Source: Castellaniella sp. (GTDB taxonomy: Bacteria; Pseudomonadota; Gammaproteobacteria; Burkholderiales; Burkholderiaceae_B). From it: a DNA stretch of 64,000 nt. The stretch is from NCBI GenBank assembly GCA_019104865.1, contig JAHRWZ010000016.1, forward strand, positions 1 to 64,000. The letters run 5' to 3'. This document shows, piece after piece, positions 44,977 to 53,387 of this stretch (position 1 is its first letter; every line of letters starts with the position of its first letter). Position numbers and translations under genes: made by a program. Under the pieces are notes generated by a model. The model was not told the DNA's origin. It saw only the letters and a program-made list of their open reading frames with translations, and made no database searches.

Positions 44977-45966
44977 ATGAAACGATTGCCTCGCCTCGTC
45001 TTGCTTGGAACCGGTGGAACGATTGCGTCCACCGCGTCCGACGCCACAACCCTGTCCGATTATTCCGTGACCGAAAATGTGGACGCCCTGCTCGCGGGCA
45101 TCCCCGGCATCGAGCAGGTCGCCCGCCTCGGTTACCAGCAGGTATTCAACGTGGACAGCCGGGAAATCACCAACGGGATGCTGGTTCGGCTGGCGACTCA
45201 GGTCCAGGACCTGCTGGACGACCCGAAAGTCGATGGGGTGGTGATCACGCACGGCACGGATACGCTGGAAGAATCCGCCTACTTCCTGAACCTGGTGCTG
45301 AAGAGCCGCAAGCCTGTGGTGTTCGTAGGGTCCATGCGCCCGGGATCGGCCATCAGTGCGGATGGCGCACTGAATCTCTATAACGCCATTCTGCTGGCCG
45401 CCAGCCGGGAGGCCAGAGGCCTGGGTGTCCTGGTCATGCTCAATGACCGCTTCTTCGCCGCGCGGTTCGTCACCAAGATGAATACGACTCGGGTCGAGGC
45501 TTTCGATGCGCCGGACCAGGGCAGTCTGGGGGCGATCTGCCAGGGTCGCGTGCACCTGTTTCAGGCGCCGGCCTGTGTCCATACCGAGAAGACAGATTTC
45601 AGCCTGGACGATCTGGGTGTCCTTCCTTCCGTGGATATCGTCTACGACCACCAGAGCGCGGGAATGCACCATTATCTGGCCTCGATCAAGGCCGGAGTGG
45701 GGGGGATCGTGGTGGCAGCGTGCGGCAATGGCAGCCTGTCGCCGAATGCCGAAGAAGGCTTGTCGCGTGCGGTGGGTAAAGGCATCGTCTGCGTGCGTAG
45801 CAGCCGGGTCCCCACCGGAATCGTGACGCGCAGCCAGCACGACGAGCCGCACGGTCTGATCGCCAGCAACTCACTCAATCCGCAAAAGGCCCGGATCCTG
45901 CTGATGCTGGCTCTGACCCAAACGACCGATCGCACCCGGATCCAGGACTATTTCGACCGCTATTGA
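44977..45966 (+). CDS. L-asparaginase
   Basis: Asparaginase/glutaminase of 329 aa, hydrolysing Asn to Asp and ammonia. Active-site motifs are LLGTGGTIAST (first Thr) near residue 8 and VITHGTDTLEESAYFL near residue 88 (second Thr, Asp). VVAACGNGSLS follows late in the protein. No signal peptide is visible, so it may be cytosolic, though its sequence style is that of the longer type II group. Product aspartate could feed the aspartase at 51-52 kb. Its stop overlaps the convergent LysR gene by 7 nt. Confidence 0.92.
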   Translation: MKRLPRLVLLGTGGTIASTASDATTLSDYSVTENVDALLAGIPGIEQVARLGYQQVFNVDSREITNGMLVRLATQVQDLLDDPKVDGVVITHGTDTLEESAYFLNLVLKSRKPVVFVGSMRPGSAISADGALNLYNAILLAASREARGLGVLVMLNDRFFAARFVTKMNTTRVEAFDAPDQGSLGAICQGRVHLFQAPACVHTEKTDFSLDDLGVLPSVDIVYDHQSAGMHHYLASIKAGVGGIVVAACGNGSLSPNAEEGLSRAVGKGIVCVRSSRVPTGIVTRSQHDEPHGLIASNSLNPQKARILLMLALTQTTDRTRIQDYFDRY

Positions 45967-46856
45967 GATCGCAGGATTTCCAGGAATAGCTCAGCGCTGG
46001 CCGGCAGTGGCCGGGAAGCTTCAGTAATCGCACAAATCCGGTTGCGGAATTCGGGGCTGCCATCCAGTTGCCTGAGGGGATGGCGTACGTTGATCAGGTC
46101 GGCGTAATGCTCCGTCAGCAGGCCAACGAAGTTGCCTGTAGCGATGAATGTTGCGATGGCTTCGAGCCCGCCGGCGTCTGGCCCACGTCTGAATTTTCCC
46201 GTAGCCATGATCTTGTCGACGAAGGGATGAGATCGGTAGACCAGGGGTAGTTTCCTTGCCGCTTCGGGTGTCACGTGCCGGGCGACGTAGAGTCTGTGAT
46301 ATTCCTCGAACAAGGGTTGGTAGTTGAAAGTCCGATCCTTCTGGTATTGCCCTCGTATTGCGATCTGCACACGCCGTTCGCGCAGCGCCTGATTCAACTG
46401 GGAGTGCGTCATGACGATGATTTCCGGATGCACCTTCGGCGCCCGCTGACTCAGCTCATTGAGTGCGGCAGGTAGGGTACAAGCCGGATCGATTAGGATG
46501 TGCTCGACCAGGCCGATCGTCAACGGCCCGCTCAGCACACCCCTGACCGCATCGATGTCAGGCTGGATCCGGTCCAGTGCCCGTAGGGCGCGTGTCGTCA
46601 CATCGAGCGCAACGGCCCCTGCGGACGTCAGCTTGAAGCCACCTGGTCCGCGTTCGCACAATTTTACCCCGAGCCGATCTTCCACTTCCCGGATGTGTCG
46701 ACTGACTGAAGCCTTCGACATATGCAGCGTGTCCCCGGCGGCAGTAAAGCCGCTGGCCTGAACTGCTGCGCAGAAAACACGCAGGGACTTGAGGTCGCGT
46801 TCGGTCAGGGGCCTATGATGGTCGCTTCCGGGAAAGGTCTTGTTTTCCAATACCAT
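45960..46856 (-). CDS. LysR-family transcriptional regulator
   Basis: Regulator of about 298 aa from the ATG at 46854-46856; the open frame extends further upstream without LysR features. The helix-turn-helix is LKSLRVFCAAVQASGFTAAGDTLHMSKASVSRHIREVEDRL. The effector domain starts SGPLTIGLVEHIL. It is divergent from the ABC/ureohydrolase/aspartase cluster (79-nt gap to the binding protein), so it is the probable controller of that cluster. Confidence 0.88.
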   Translation of the reverse strand: MVLENKTFPGSDHHRPLTERDLKSLRVFCAAVQASGFTAAGDTLHMSKASVSRHIREVEDRLGVKLCERGPGGFKLTSAGAVALDVTTRALRALDRIQPDIDAVRGVLSGPLTIGLVEHILIDPACTLPAALNELSQRAPKVHPEIIVMTHSQLNQALRERRVQIAIRGQYQKDRTFNYQPLFEEYHRLYVARHVTPEAARKLPLVYRSHPFVDKIMATGKFRRGPDAGGLEAIATFIATGNFVGLLTEHYADLINVRHPLRQLDGSPEFRNRICAITEASRPLPASAELFLEILRSQ

Positions 46857-46935
46857 GTCCTGAAAAAATCGCTTTCTTGGAGACGATATGCACGATAGCC
46901 TATCCATACCTTCCATGACAACAAGGATGAGACAA

Positions 46936-47784
46936 ATGAATGCCTTCGGCAAAAAGGCCCTGACCGGGCTTGCACTCGCGGCGAGCGTGTTTTCCTGTGG
47001 AGTCGCGTATGCGGCAGCAGGAGGAACGATTGCCGATATCAAGGCCCGCGGCCAGCTGACGGTTGGTACCGAGGCGGCTTATGAACCCTACGAGTTTGTC
47101 CAAAACGACAAGATCGTCGGTTACGGCAAGGATATCCTTGACTATATGGTGAAGAAGCTAGGTGTCAAGTTGAACCAGCTCAACCAGCCGTTTCAAGGCC
47201 TTTTACCCGGAGTCTTGGCCAGAAAATTCGACTTTGTGGCGACTAGCGTCGGCATCACGAAGGCACGTGCCGCAAAAGTGGCATTCACCGAGCCTGTCGG
47301 TGAGGTGCGCTCCGTACTGGTCGTCAAAAAAGACAATGGCGCCATCAAGAATGACAGCGATATCGTCGGCAAGATCGTCGGAACGCAAATGGGGTCCCTG
47401 GCCCAGCCTGCCATCGAGGACTACAACAAGGAGCTGAAGAAGGAAGGGAAAAAAGGTTACGCGGATCTGAAGCTTTTTCAGTCCTATCCAGACGTCTCCG
47501 TGGCCTTGCTGAACGGGACGATCGACGTGGGCGTCCTGCCCTCAAATGTGTTGACGCTTGAAATGAAGCAAAAGCCGGATGCCTACCGTATCGTGGGCGA
47601 GGTGGGTGAGCGCCGCTTGCTGGCCTGGGTGACCAACCCTAAGGATCCGGAGATTCGCGCGTTCATTAATGACACGCTGAACGAGATGCGAGCCAACGGC
47701 ACTCTTGCCAAGCTGCAGGAGAAATGGTTTGGCCAGACTATGGATCTGCCGACCAAAGATTACCTGCCTGCAGGTGCTCTTTAG
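46936..47784 (+). CDS. Amino-acid-type ABC transporter substrate-binding protein
   Basis: SBP family 3 protein of about 282 aa from ATG 46936 (AAGGA upstream). Signal peptide MNAFGKKALTGLALAASVFS, cleavage near AYA. The mature part has IADIKARGQLTVGTEAAYEPYEFV, VGYGKDILDYMVKKLGV and KFDFVATSVGITKARAAKVAFTEP. It is the first gene of a six-gene cluster with two permeases, ureohydrolase, ATPase and aspartase. The enzyme neighbours suggest a nitrogen-rich ligand. Confidence 0.9.
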   Translation: MNAFGKKALTGLALAASVFSCGVAYAAAGGTIADIKARGQLTVGTEAAYEPYEFVQNDKIVGYGKDILDYMVKKLGVKLNQLNQPFQGLLPGVLARKFDFVATSVGITKARAAKVAFTEPVGEVRSVLVVKKDNGAIKNDSDIVGKIVGTQMGSLAQPAIEDYNKELKKEGKKGYADLKLFQSYPDVSVALLNGTIDVGVLPSNVLTLEMKQKPDAYRIVGEVGERRLLAWVTNPKDPEIRAFINDTLNEMRANGTLAKLQEKWFGQTMDLPTKDYLPAGAL

Positions 47785-47809
47785 CCCTTTCTTCTGAAGG
47801 AGTCGTTCG

Positions 47810-48490
47810 ATGATCGACCTTCTGACAGTCCATGGGGCGCTCGATCCGTTTTACACAGGGGTCCTGCGGGCATCCGGGGCGACGATTCTCGCGAGTGTCG
47901 TGGCGTTCTGCATCGGATTGCTCCTAGGCACCCTCTTGCTGCTTGCGCGGGTCAAGGCCGCGACCCCCGTCAGGATGCTGGCGCGGCTGTACGTCAGCGT
48001 CATGCGGGGCACTCCTTTGCTGATCCAGCTGCTGATTGCGTATTACGTGATTCCTTCGGTGCTGGGCCTGGAGCTCAGCCCGATTGAGGCCGGCATCTTG
48101 GCCATGTCATGCAACACGGCGGCTTACATCAGCGAGATCCTGCGTGGAGCTCTGACCACGATTCCACGTGGGCAAGGTGCCGCCGCCAGCGCCCTGGGGA
48201 TGAAGCAAGGGGTGACCTGGCTGTACATCCTGTTGCCCCAGGTTTTCCACCGGTCGCTTCCACCGCTGACCAACGAGTTCACGATCCTGCTGAAAGCATC
48301 GTCTTTGCTGTCGATCATTTCAGTGGCTGAGTTGTCCGCGTTGGCACGGGATGCGAACTTGCAAAGCAACCTTCCTTTGCAGGTATTCATTGCGACAGCT
48401 GCCGTGTATTTCATCATTCTCTTTTGTGCATCTTCCATTTCGCGTCTGGTGGAGCGACGGATTGCAAGGGTGTTGCCAAATGCTCGTTGA
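47810..48490 (+). CDS. Amino-acid-type ABC permease
   Basis: Permease of 226 aa. RMLARLYVSVMRGTPLLIQLLIAYYVIPS is the class segment and QGAAASALGMKQGVTWLYILLPQVFHRSLPP the EAA-like loop. RBS AAGGAG precedes the ATG. It overlaps the second permease gene by 11 nt. Confidence 0.9.
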   Translation: MIDLLTVHGALDPFYTGVLRASGATILASVVAFCIGLLLGTLLLLARVKAATPVRMLARLYVSVMRGTPLLIQLLIAYYVIPSVLGLELSPIEAGILAMSCNTAAYISEILRGALTTIPRGQGAAASALGMKQGVTWLYILLPQVFHRSLPPLTNEFTILLKASSLLSIISVAELSALARDANLQSNLPLQVFIATAAVYFIILFCASSISRLVERRIARVLPNAR

Positions 48491-49142
48491 TCTCGATGCC
48501 ATTCGCGAATCGCTGCCGATTCTGCTCAGCGGCTTGAAAATCACGGCCCTGGTCAGCGTGATCGGGATACCCACGGGGATTTTCATCGGCGCGCTGCTGG
48601 CCTATGCGGCTGAAAGCCGGGTTTCGTTTCTCAGGCTTTTTTCCAAGTCGTATGTGGAGGTCGTCAGGAACATCCCATTTCTGATTATCGTGTACCTGTC
48701 CTATTTCGGCTTGCCAAAGATCGGCGTCGTGATGTCGGATCTTCACGTTGGGCTGATCACGGTAGCGTTTTATACCGGGGGGTACTTTTGTGAAGTGATG
48801 CGGGCCGCCCTGCACAGCGTTCCGAAGGGACAGACGCAAGCTTCCGTCTCGCTTGGGATGCGTCCGCTGGCGGTGCAGTGGCACATCGTCATTCCGCAAT
48901 TGCTGTCATTTTTATTGCCGCCCACCACCAGCCTGGTGATCATGATGTTCAAGGAAACATCCATTCTCTCGGTGGTGGCGCTGAAAGAATTGACCTACCA
49001 GAGCAATCTCCTGTCATCCACCACTTTTGCTTATGTCGAGGTGTTCGGCATGGCTGCGCTCCTGTATTGGCTCTGCAGTCTCGTGCTCGACGTCACCGGT
49101 AATCATCTTGAGCGCCATGTCGAGAAATGGAGCATGAAATGA
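48480..49142 (+). CDS. Amino-acid-type ABC permease
   Basis: Second permease, 220 aa, start ATG 48480 (MLVDLDAIRESLPILLSGLK); the longer open frame is only a shadow in the first permease. EVVRNIPFLIIVYLSYFGLP and QTQASVSLGMRPLAVQWHIVIPQLLSFLLPP are the class segments. The 11-nt overlap with the first permease implies coupled translation and a heterodimeric channel. Confidence 0.9.
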   Translation: MLVDLDAIRESLPILLSGLKITALVSVIGIPTGIFIGALLAYAAESRVSFLRLFSKSYVEVVRNIPFLIIVYLSYFGLPKIGVVMSDLHVGLITVAFYTGGYFCEVMRAALHSVPKGQTQASVSLGMRPLAVQWHIVIPQLLSFLLPPTTSLVIMMFKETSILSVVALKELTYQSNLLSSTTFAYVEVFGMAALLYWLCSLVLDVTGNHLERHVEKWSMK

Positions 49143-49195
49143 ATACCCAATCAACTGAACTTGACCATTGAACGGATTAATCCCGAGGAACCATC

Positions 49196-50158
49196 ATGGA
49201 ACAACTGACCGTACCCCCTCGTGCCGCGCACAAGACGCTCCTGTATTCCGAGCCTGCTCGCGACCTGGAAAACCTTGAGGCCGACATTGCCATACTGGGT
49301 ATGCCATTTGGCGCAGCTTACAGCCCCCGATCATTCACTAATGATCAAAGCCATACGCCGCAGACGATGCGTGACATCAGTGACCGCATCGTTCGTGAAC
49401 CCGATCATTACGATTTTGATATTGACGGACCCTTGCTTCAGGGACGCGAAGACATTCGGTTCGTCGACTGCGGAGACGTGCTGCCCGACCTTGGCAAGCC
49501 AGGCGACCATTATCGCAAGGCGGAGTTGGCGGTGCGTCAGATTCTAAAAGCCGGGGCGCTGCCAATCGTCCTGGGAGGGGACCACGGAATCACGACGCCG
49601 ATCCTGCGGGCATTCGACAGCCTGGCGCCCATTACGCTGGTGCATGTCGATGCGCATCTGGATTGGCGTGATGAGGTCGACGGGATCAAGGAAGGTCTGT
49701 CGAGCCCGATTCGCCGGGCCTCCGAGATGGCGCATGTGAAGGACATCGTGCAGATTGGCCTGAGAGCACAGGGCAGCGCACGGACCGAAGAGTACGAGGC
49801 GGCCAAAGCCTATGGGGCGCAGATCGTGAGTGCCTACGAACTGCACGAGGTCGGCATGAAGGCCATTCTGGATCGTATCCCGGATGGTGGTAACTACTAC
49901 CTGAGTATCGACGCGGACGGTATCGACCCGAGCATCATGCCCGCGGTCGCGGGGCCCGCACCCGGCGGTGTGACCTATGTTCAGGCGCGTCAGCTCATTC
50001 ATGGCCTTGTGAAGAAAGGTCGTGTGGTTGGGATGGACATCGTCGAAATCCAGCCGGGAAAGGACTTGGCCTGCCAGCTGACGTGCGTTACTGCGGGCAG
50101 GTTCATCGTCAACCTGATCGGCTCGACGATTCGAGCCGGGTATTTTGATCATAAATAA
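49196..50158 (+). CDS. Ureohydrolase (arginase/agmatinase family), unusual active site
   Basis: Metal-dependent ureohydrolase of 320 aa. The di-manganese ligands are in place: GGDHG (His130), DAHLDW (Asp152, His154, Asp156) and SIDADGIDP (Asp239, Asp241), plus the late Glu of MDIVEIQPG. Where agmatinases have a His-Gly-Thr-Pro segment carrying the catalytic His shuttle, this protein has GLSSPIRRA (about 167-175), with no His. I recall similar agmatinase-annotated proteins but no characterised one. It lies inside an ABC importer cluster, next to aspartase, so the product may be aspartate (see findings). Function is not certain. Confidence 0.75.
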   Translation: MEQLTVPPRAAHKTLLYSEPARDLENLEADIAILGMPFGAAYSPRSFTNDQSHTPQTMRDISDRIVREPDHYDFDIDGPLLQGREDIRFVDCGDVLPDLGKPGDHYRKAELAVRQILKAGALPIVLGGDHGITTPILRAFDSLAPITLVHVDAHLDWRDEVDGIKEGLSSPIRRASEMAHVKDIVQIGLRAQGSARTEEYEAAKAYGAQIVSAYELHEVGMKAILDRIPDGGNYYLSIDADGIDPSIMPAVAGPAPGGVTYVQARQLIHGLVKKGRVVGMDIVEIQPGKDLACQLTCVTAGRFIVNLIGSTIRAGYFDHK

Positions 50159-50245
50159 CATGAGCAAGGCTTTCGGCTGACGAAAGACCTTTGGCCAGAA
50201 GCAATTTTCCATCTGCTTTTCAGGAAGATGGGTATGGAGACATCA

Positions 50246-50974
50246 ATGATCGAGATTGCCGGAATCAACAAGTGGTATGGTGATTACCATGCCCTCAAGA
50301 ACTGTTCTGCGAAAATCAACAAGGGTGACATTGTCGTGGTGTGCGGGCCTTCCGGATCCGGGAAGTCAACCTTCATCAAGACAGTCAACGGTCTGGAAAC
50401 GATCCAGGAAGGTGATATACGTGTCGAAGGGGTATCGATCAAGAATCCCTGGACGGATCTGGCGAAGCTGCGCTCCCGCGTGGGCATGGTGTTTCAACAT
50501 TTCGAGCTTTTCCCGCACCTGAGCATCATCAGGAATCTGACGATTGCTCAAACCAAGGTATTGAGGCGATCGAAGCGGGAAGCAGAAGACAAAGGTTATG
50601 CGTTGCTCAAGCGTGTGGGCCTGTCGGATCACGCCGACAAATACCCGTCGGAATTGTCCGGCGGGCAAAAGCAGCGGGTAGCGATTGCGCGGTCCTTGTG
50701 CATGGACCCGCACATCATGTTGTTTGATGAACCGACATCGGCTCTCGATCCGGAAATGATCAGCGAGGTGCTGGAAGTCATGACGGAGCTGGCGCAAGAG
50801 GGTATGACGATGATGGTCGTCACCCACGAAATGGGGTTTGCGAGGAAGGTATCCGATCGTGTGATCTTCATGGAAAGCGGTGAAATCATCGACGACACAC
50901 CATCCACAGATTTTTTTTCGGGAAACTCCTCCGAACGCGCGAAATGCTTCCTGTCCAAGATCCTCAATCATTGA
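50246..50974 (+). CDS. Amino-acid-type ABC transporter ATPase
   Basis: ATPase of 242 aa from ATG 50246, which has GGAG 6 nt before it and gives the family start [16 protein letters not shown]; in-frame ATGs at 50228 and 50234 are alternatives. Walker [11 protein letters not shown]-loop [13 protein letters not shown], signature [16 protein letters not shown], Walker [14 protein letters not shown] and VVTHEMGF are intact. It completes the importer although the ureohydrolase gene separates it from the permeases. Confidence 0.92.
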   Translation: MIEIAGINKWYGDYHALKNCSAKINKGDIVVVCGPSGSGKSTFIKTVNGLETIQEGDIRVEGVSIKNPWTDLAKLRSRVGMVFQHFELFPHLSIIRNLTIAQTKVLRRSKREAEDKGYALLKRVGLSDHADKYPSELSGGQKQRVAIARSLCMDPHIMLFDEPTSALDPEMISEVLEVMTELAQEGMTMMVVTHEMGFARKVSDRVIFMESGEIIDDTPSTDFFSGNSSERAKCFLSKILNH

Positions 50975-51015
50975 GACCAGCGATGGCCTCAGAACCAGTA
51001 TCCACCAGGAACGTC

Positions 51016-52431
51016 ATGCAGAATCCTTCCGCGGAGGATCGTCTCGAGGATAGTTCGATGGGGGTGGTCGCCATTCCGGCGGGCGCATACTATGGGGCCG
51101 AGACGACCCGAGCAGTCTTGAATTTCCAGATATCCGATGTCCAGATCAATCAGTTTCCAGCCTTCCTTCAGGCCCTGGCCTATGTGAAACTGGCAGCCGC
51201 TCGTGCGAATGCCCGTCTGGGCATTCTGGATCAGAACAAGGCTGCGGCCATCGACAAGGTGTGCTGGGAGATCCTGTCGGGCCAGCATCTGAGCGAATTT
51301 CCGATCGATGTCTATCAGGGCGGCGCGGGCACTTCGGCCAATATGAACATCAATGAGGTGATTGCGAACCGCGGTCTGGAGATCATGGGGCTACCCCGTG
51401 GACAGTATGACCGGCTTCATCCGAACAACGATGTCAACCTGTCGCAGTCGACCAATGATGTGTATCCGACCGCGATACGCCTGGCAATTTTGTTGACTGT
51501 ACCGCAACTCACGCGCGCGATGGCGGAACTCGCCGATGCGTTTGAAGAAAGGTCGGAGCGGTTTGCCGACGTGATCAAGCTGGGTCGAACGCAGCTGCAG
51601 GATGCTGTGCCGATGACACTGGGCCAGGAATTCATGGCTTTTTCGGTGGCTATCCGGGAAAGCGTCTTGTCTCTAGGCGATGTCGCGTCCGCCTGTTTCA
51701 AGGTCTGCTTGGGCGGCACCGCGATCGGGACGGGTATCAATGCCACAAGAGACTATCAAGAGGCGGTTATTGAAGAACTGCGCAAGGTGACCGGGATATC
51801 TTTCGTACCGGCCGATAATCTTGTTGAGGCATGCTGGGATACGGACGCATTCGTCACGGTATCCGGCGCGTTGAAGCGGTTTGCCGTGAGGCTATCCAAG
51901 ATCTGCAATGACTTGCGGCTGCTGTCCAGCGGTCCGAGGGGCGGATTAGGTGAGATTGATCTGCCGCCGATGCAGGCCGGCTCGTCGATCATGCCGGGTA
52001 AGGTCAATCCTGTGATCCCCGAGGTGGTGAATCAGGTGGCATTCCAGGTGATCGGCAATGATCTTACCGTGACCCTTGCGGCGGAGAGTGGGCAGTTGCA
52101 GCTCAATGCAATGGAACCTGTCATCGTGTTCAATATTCTCCAGTCGATGCGATTACTCACGAGTGCGATTTCCACGCTCAGCTCCAAGTGCGTTTCCGGC
52201 ATCTCCGCCAATATTCAGGTCTGCAAGGGGCATTTGGAATCTAGCATGGCGGGGGCAACGGCGTTGACCCCGGTCATCGGGTATGGACGCGCTGCCGTAC
52301 TCGCCAAGGAGGCGCTGGTTTCGGGTAAGACCTTGAAGGAGGTGCTCGCACAGCAGCCGGACTTGTCCCATGAGACGATCGAGCGGGCACTGGATCTGCG
52401 GACACTTACGTATTCGGTTCGATTTCAGTAG
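51016..52431 (+). CDS. aspA: Aspartate ammonia-lyase
   Basis: Fumarase/aspartase superfamily enzyme, 471 aa from ATG 51016 (AGGA upstream). ATG 50983, just after the ATPase stop, is also possible. Signatures are PAGAYYGAETTRAV near the N-terminus, GGAGTSANMNINEVIANRG, KLGRTQLQDAVPMTLGQEF and GSSIMPGKVNPVIPE, the mobile catalytic loop. Aspartase deaminates aspartate to fumarate. It is the last gene of the ABC/ureohydrolase cluster. Confidence 0.85.
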   Translation: MQNPSAEDRLEDSSMGVVAIPAGAYYGAETTRAVLNFQISDVQINQFPAFLQALAYVKLAAARANARLGILDQNKAAAIDKVCWEILSGQHLSEFPIDVYQGGAGTSANMNINEVIANRGLEIMGLPRGQYDRLHPNNDVNLSQSTNDVYPTAIRLAILLTVPQLTRAMAELADAFEERSERFADVIKLGRTQLQDAVPMTLGQEFMAFSVAIRESVLSLGDVASACFKVCLGGTAIGTGINATRDYQEAVIEELRKVTGISFVPADNLVEACWDTDAFVTVSGALKRFAVRLSKICNDLRLLSSGPRGGLGEIDLPPMQAGSSIMPGKVNPVIPEVVNQVAFQVIGNDLTVTLAAESGQLQLNAMEPVIVFNILQSMRLLTSAISTLSSKCVSGISANIQVCKGHLESSMAGATALTPVIGYGRAAVLAKEALVSGKTLKEVLAQQPDLSHETIERALDLRTLTYSVRFQ

Positions 52432-52449
52432 GGTACTGTTTGGGGCCGT

Positions 52450-53055
52450 TCACGGCCTGCGGATGAATCCGAGTGTGGCTTCAACCGCATCGGTGCCCAG
52501 CAGGCTGAAGGGGGCTCTGGTGGTGCCGCCGGTCAGATGCGTGATGGTGCCGGCTTTCGCCAGATCGGCCTGCTCGAGCCAGGCGCTCAGCGGTTGACCG
52601 TCCGGCGTGCGCAGCATGTCGACCATCTGGGCCAGATCCCGGTCCGTCACTAGGCCGGCGCCGCAAGCGGATTGGGTATACAGGCGGCCTTCCGCATCCA
52701 GCCACCAGTGCGTGACCGGACCGTAGGGTTGATCGGTGTGGGTCAGCAGGTGCGACCGCCCGTCGGTATCCGGTTCAGTACGCAGGATCCACGGGGCGCC
52801 ATCCAGGCGCACGTAGACACGCTGCGGGCCGTTCTGGAAGAACCAGCGACCGTCGCCGTCGGGCAGATAATTGCGGCCGATGAAAGCCAGAATTTGTGGG
52901 TTGGTGATGGCTTCGCCGGGCTCCTCGGGGGCGGCCCCCCAGCCTTGCCCGTGGGGATGCAGGCGCCATTGCCCGCGCGCCGACAGCGACAGCCAGCCAT
53001 GCACCGCCGGCACGTTGGGCCAGCGGGCCATGGCCGCCAGAACCTGATCGTCCAT
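52450..53055 (-). CDS. Conserved hypothetical protein (betaproteobacterial)
   Basis: Protein of 201 aa, start MDDQVLAAMARWPNVPAVHGWLSL. It has a sequence style I know from Burkholderiales hypothetical proteins of one DUF family, but I cannot name the number. Notable parts are ITNPQILAFIGRNYLPDGDGRWFFQNGPQRVYV and GPVTHWWLDAEGRLYTQ. No signal peptide or TM segment is seen. Its ATG shares one base with the stop of the small gene upstream (TAATG), so the two form a coupled pair. Function unknown. Confidence 0.8.
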   Translation of the reverse strand: MDDQVLAAMARWPNVPAVHGWLSLSARGQWRLHPHGQGWGAAPEEPGEAITNPQILAFIGRNYLPDGDGRWFFQNGPQRVYVRLDGAPWILRTEPDTDGRSHLLTHTDQPYGPVTHWWLDAEGRLYTQSACGAGLVTDRDLAQMVDMLRTPDGQPLSAWLEQADLAKAGTITHLTGGTTRAPFSLLGTDAVEATLGFIRRP

Positions 53056-53282
53056 TACTTCCAGTAGCTGTTGGCGGCAGCGATGGTCTGGAAATTGGTC
53101 GCGACCACCTGGGACGAGGCGATCAGCGCGTTGGCATCCTCGCCGTAGATGGGCCGCAGCTTGTCGCGAACCTCGGCGGAGGGTTGCGTGTATTTGACGC
53201 CCATGCGGGCCAGCTTGATGGCCAGCTCGAAGCCTTCCTGAGGCGTCGCGGTGATGAGTGTGGTGAGCCAGGTGTCTGCCAT
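53055..53282 (-). CDS. Small conserved hypothetical protein
   Basis: Product of 75 aa, MADTWLTTLITATPQEGFELAIKLARMGVKY to SQVVATNFQTIAAANSYWK. GGAGGA lies 8 nt before the ATG, which is a strong site. The gene overlaps the next gene by one base (TAATG). No motif recognised. Divergent from the M20 peptidase gene (105 nt between starts). Confidence 0.75.
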   Translation of the reverse strand: MADTWLTTLITATPQEGFELAIKLARMGVKYTQPSAEVRDKLRPIYGEDANALIASSQVVATNFQTIAAANSYWK

Positions 53283-53387
53283 GGGATGTCCTCCGGTCAA
53301 GGGGTTGTTCTGCAAGGATGGCATGAAAACGGTCGGGCCGCATCCCCAGCAGTAGAATCGACTCGTGAAACCGATCGAGGAGTTGCC

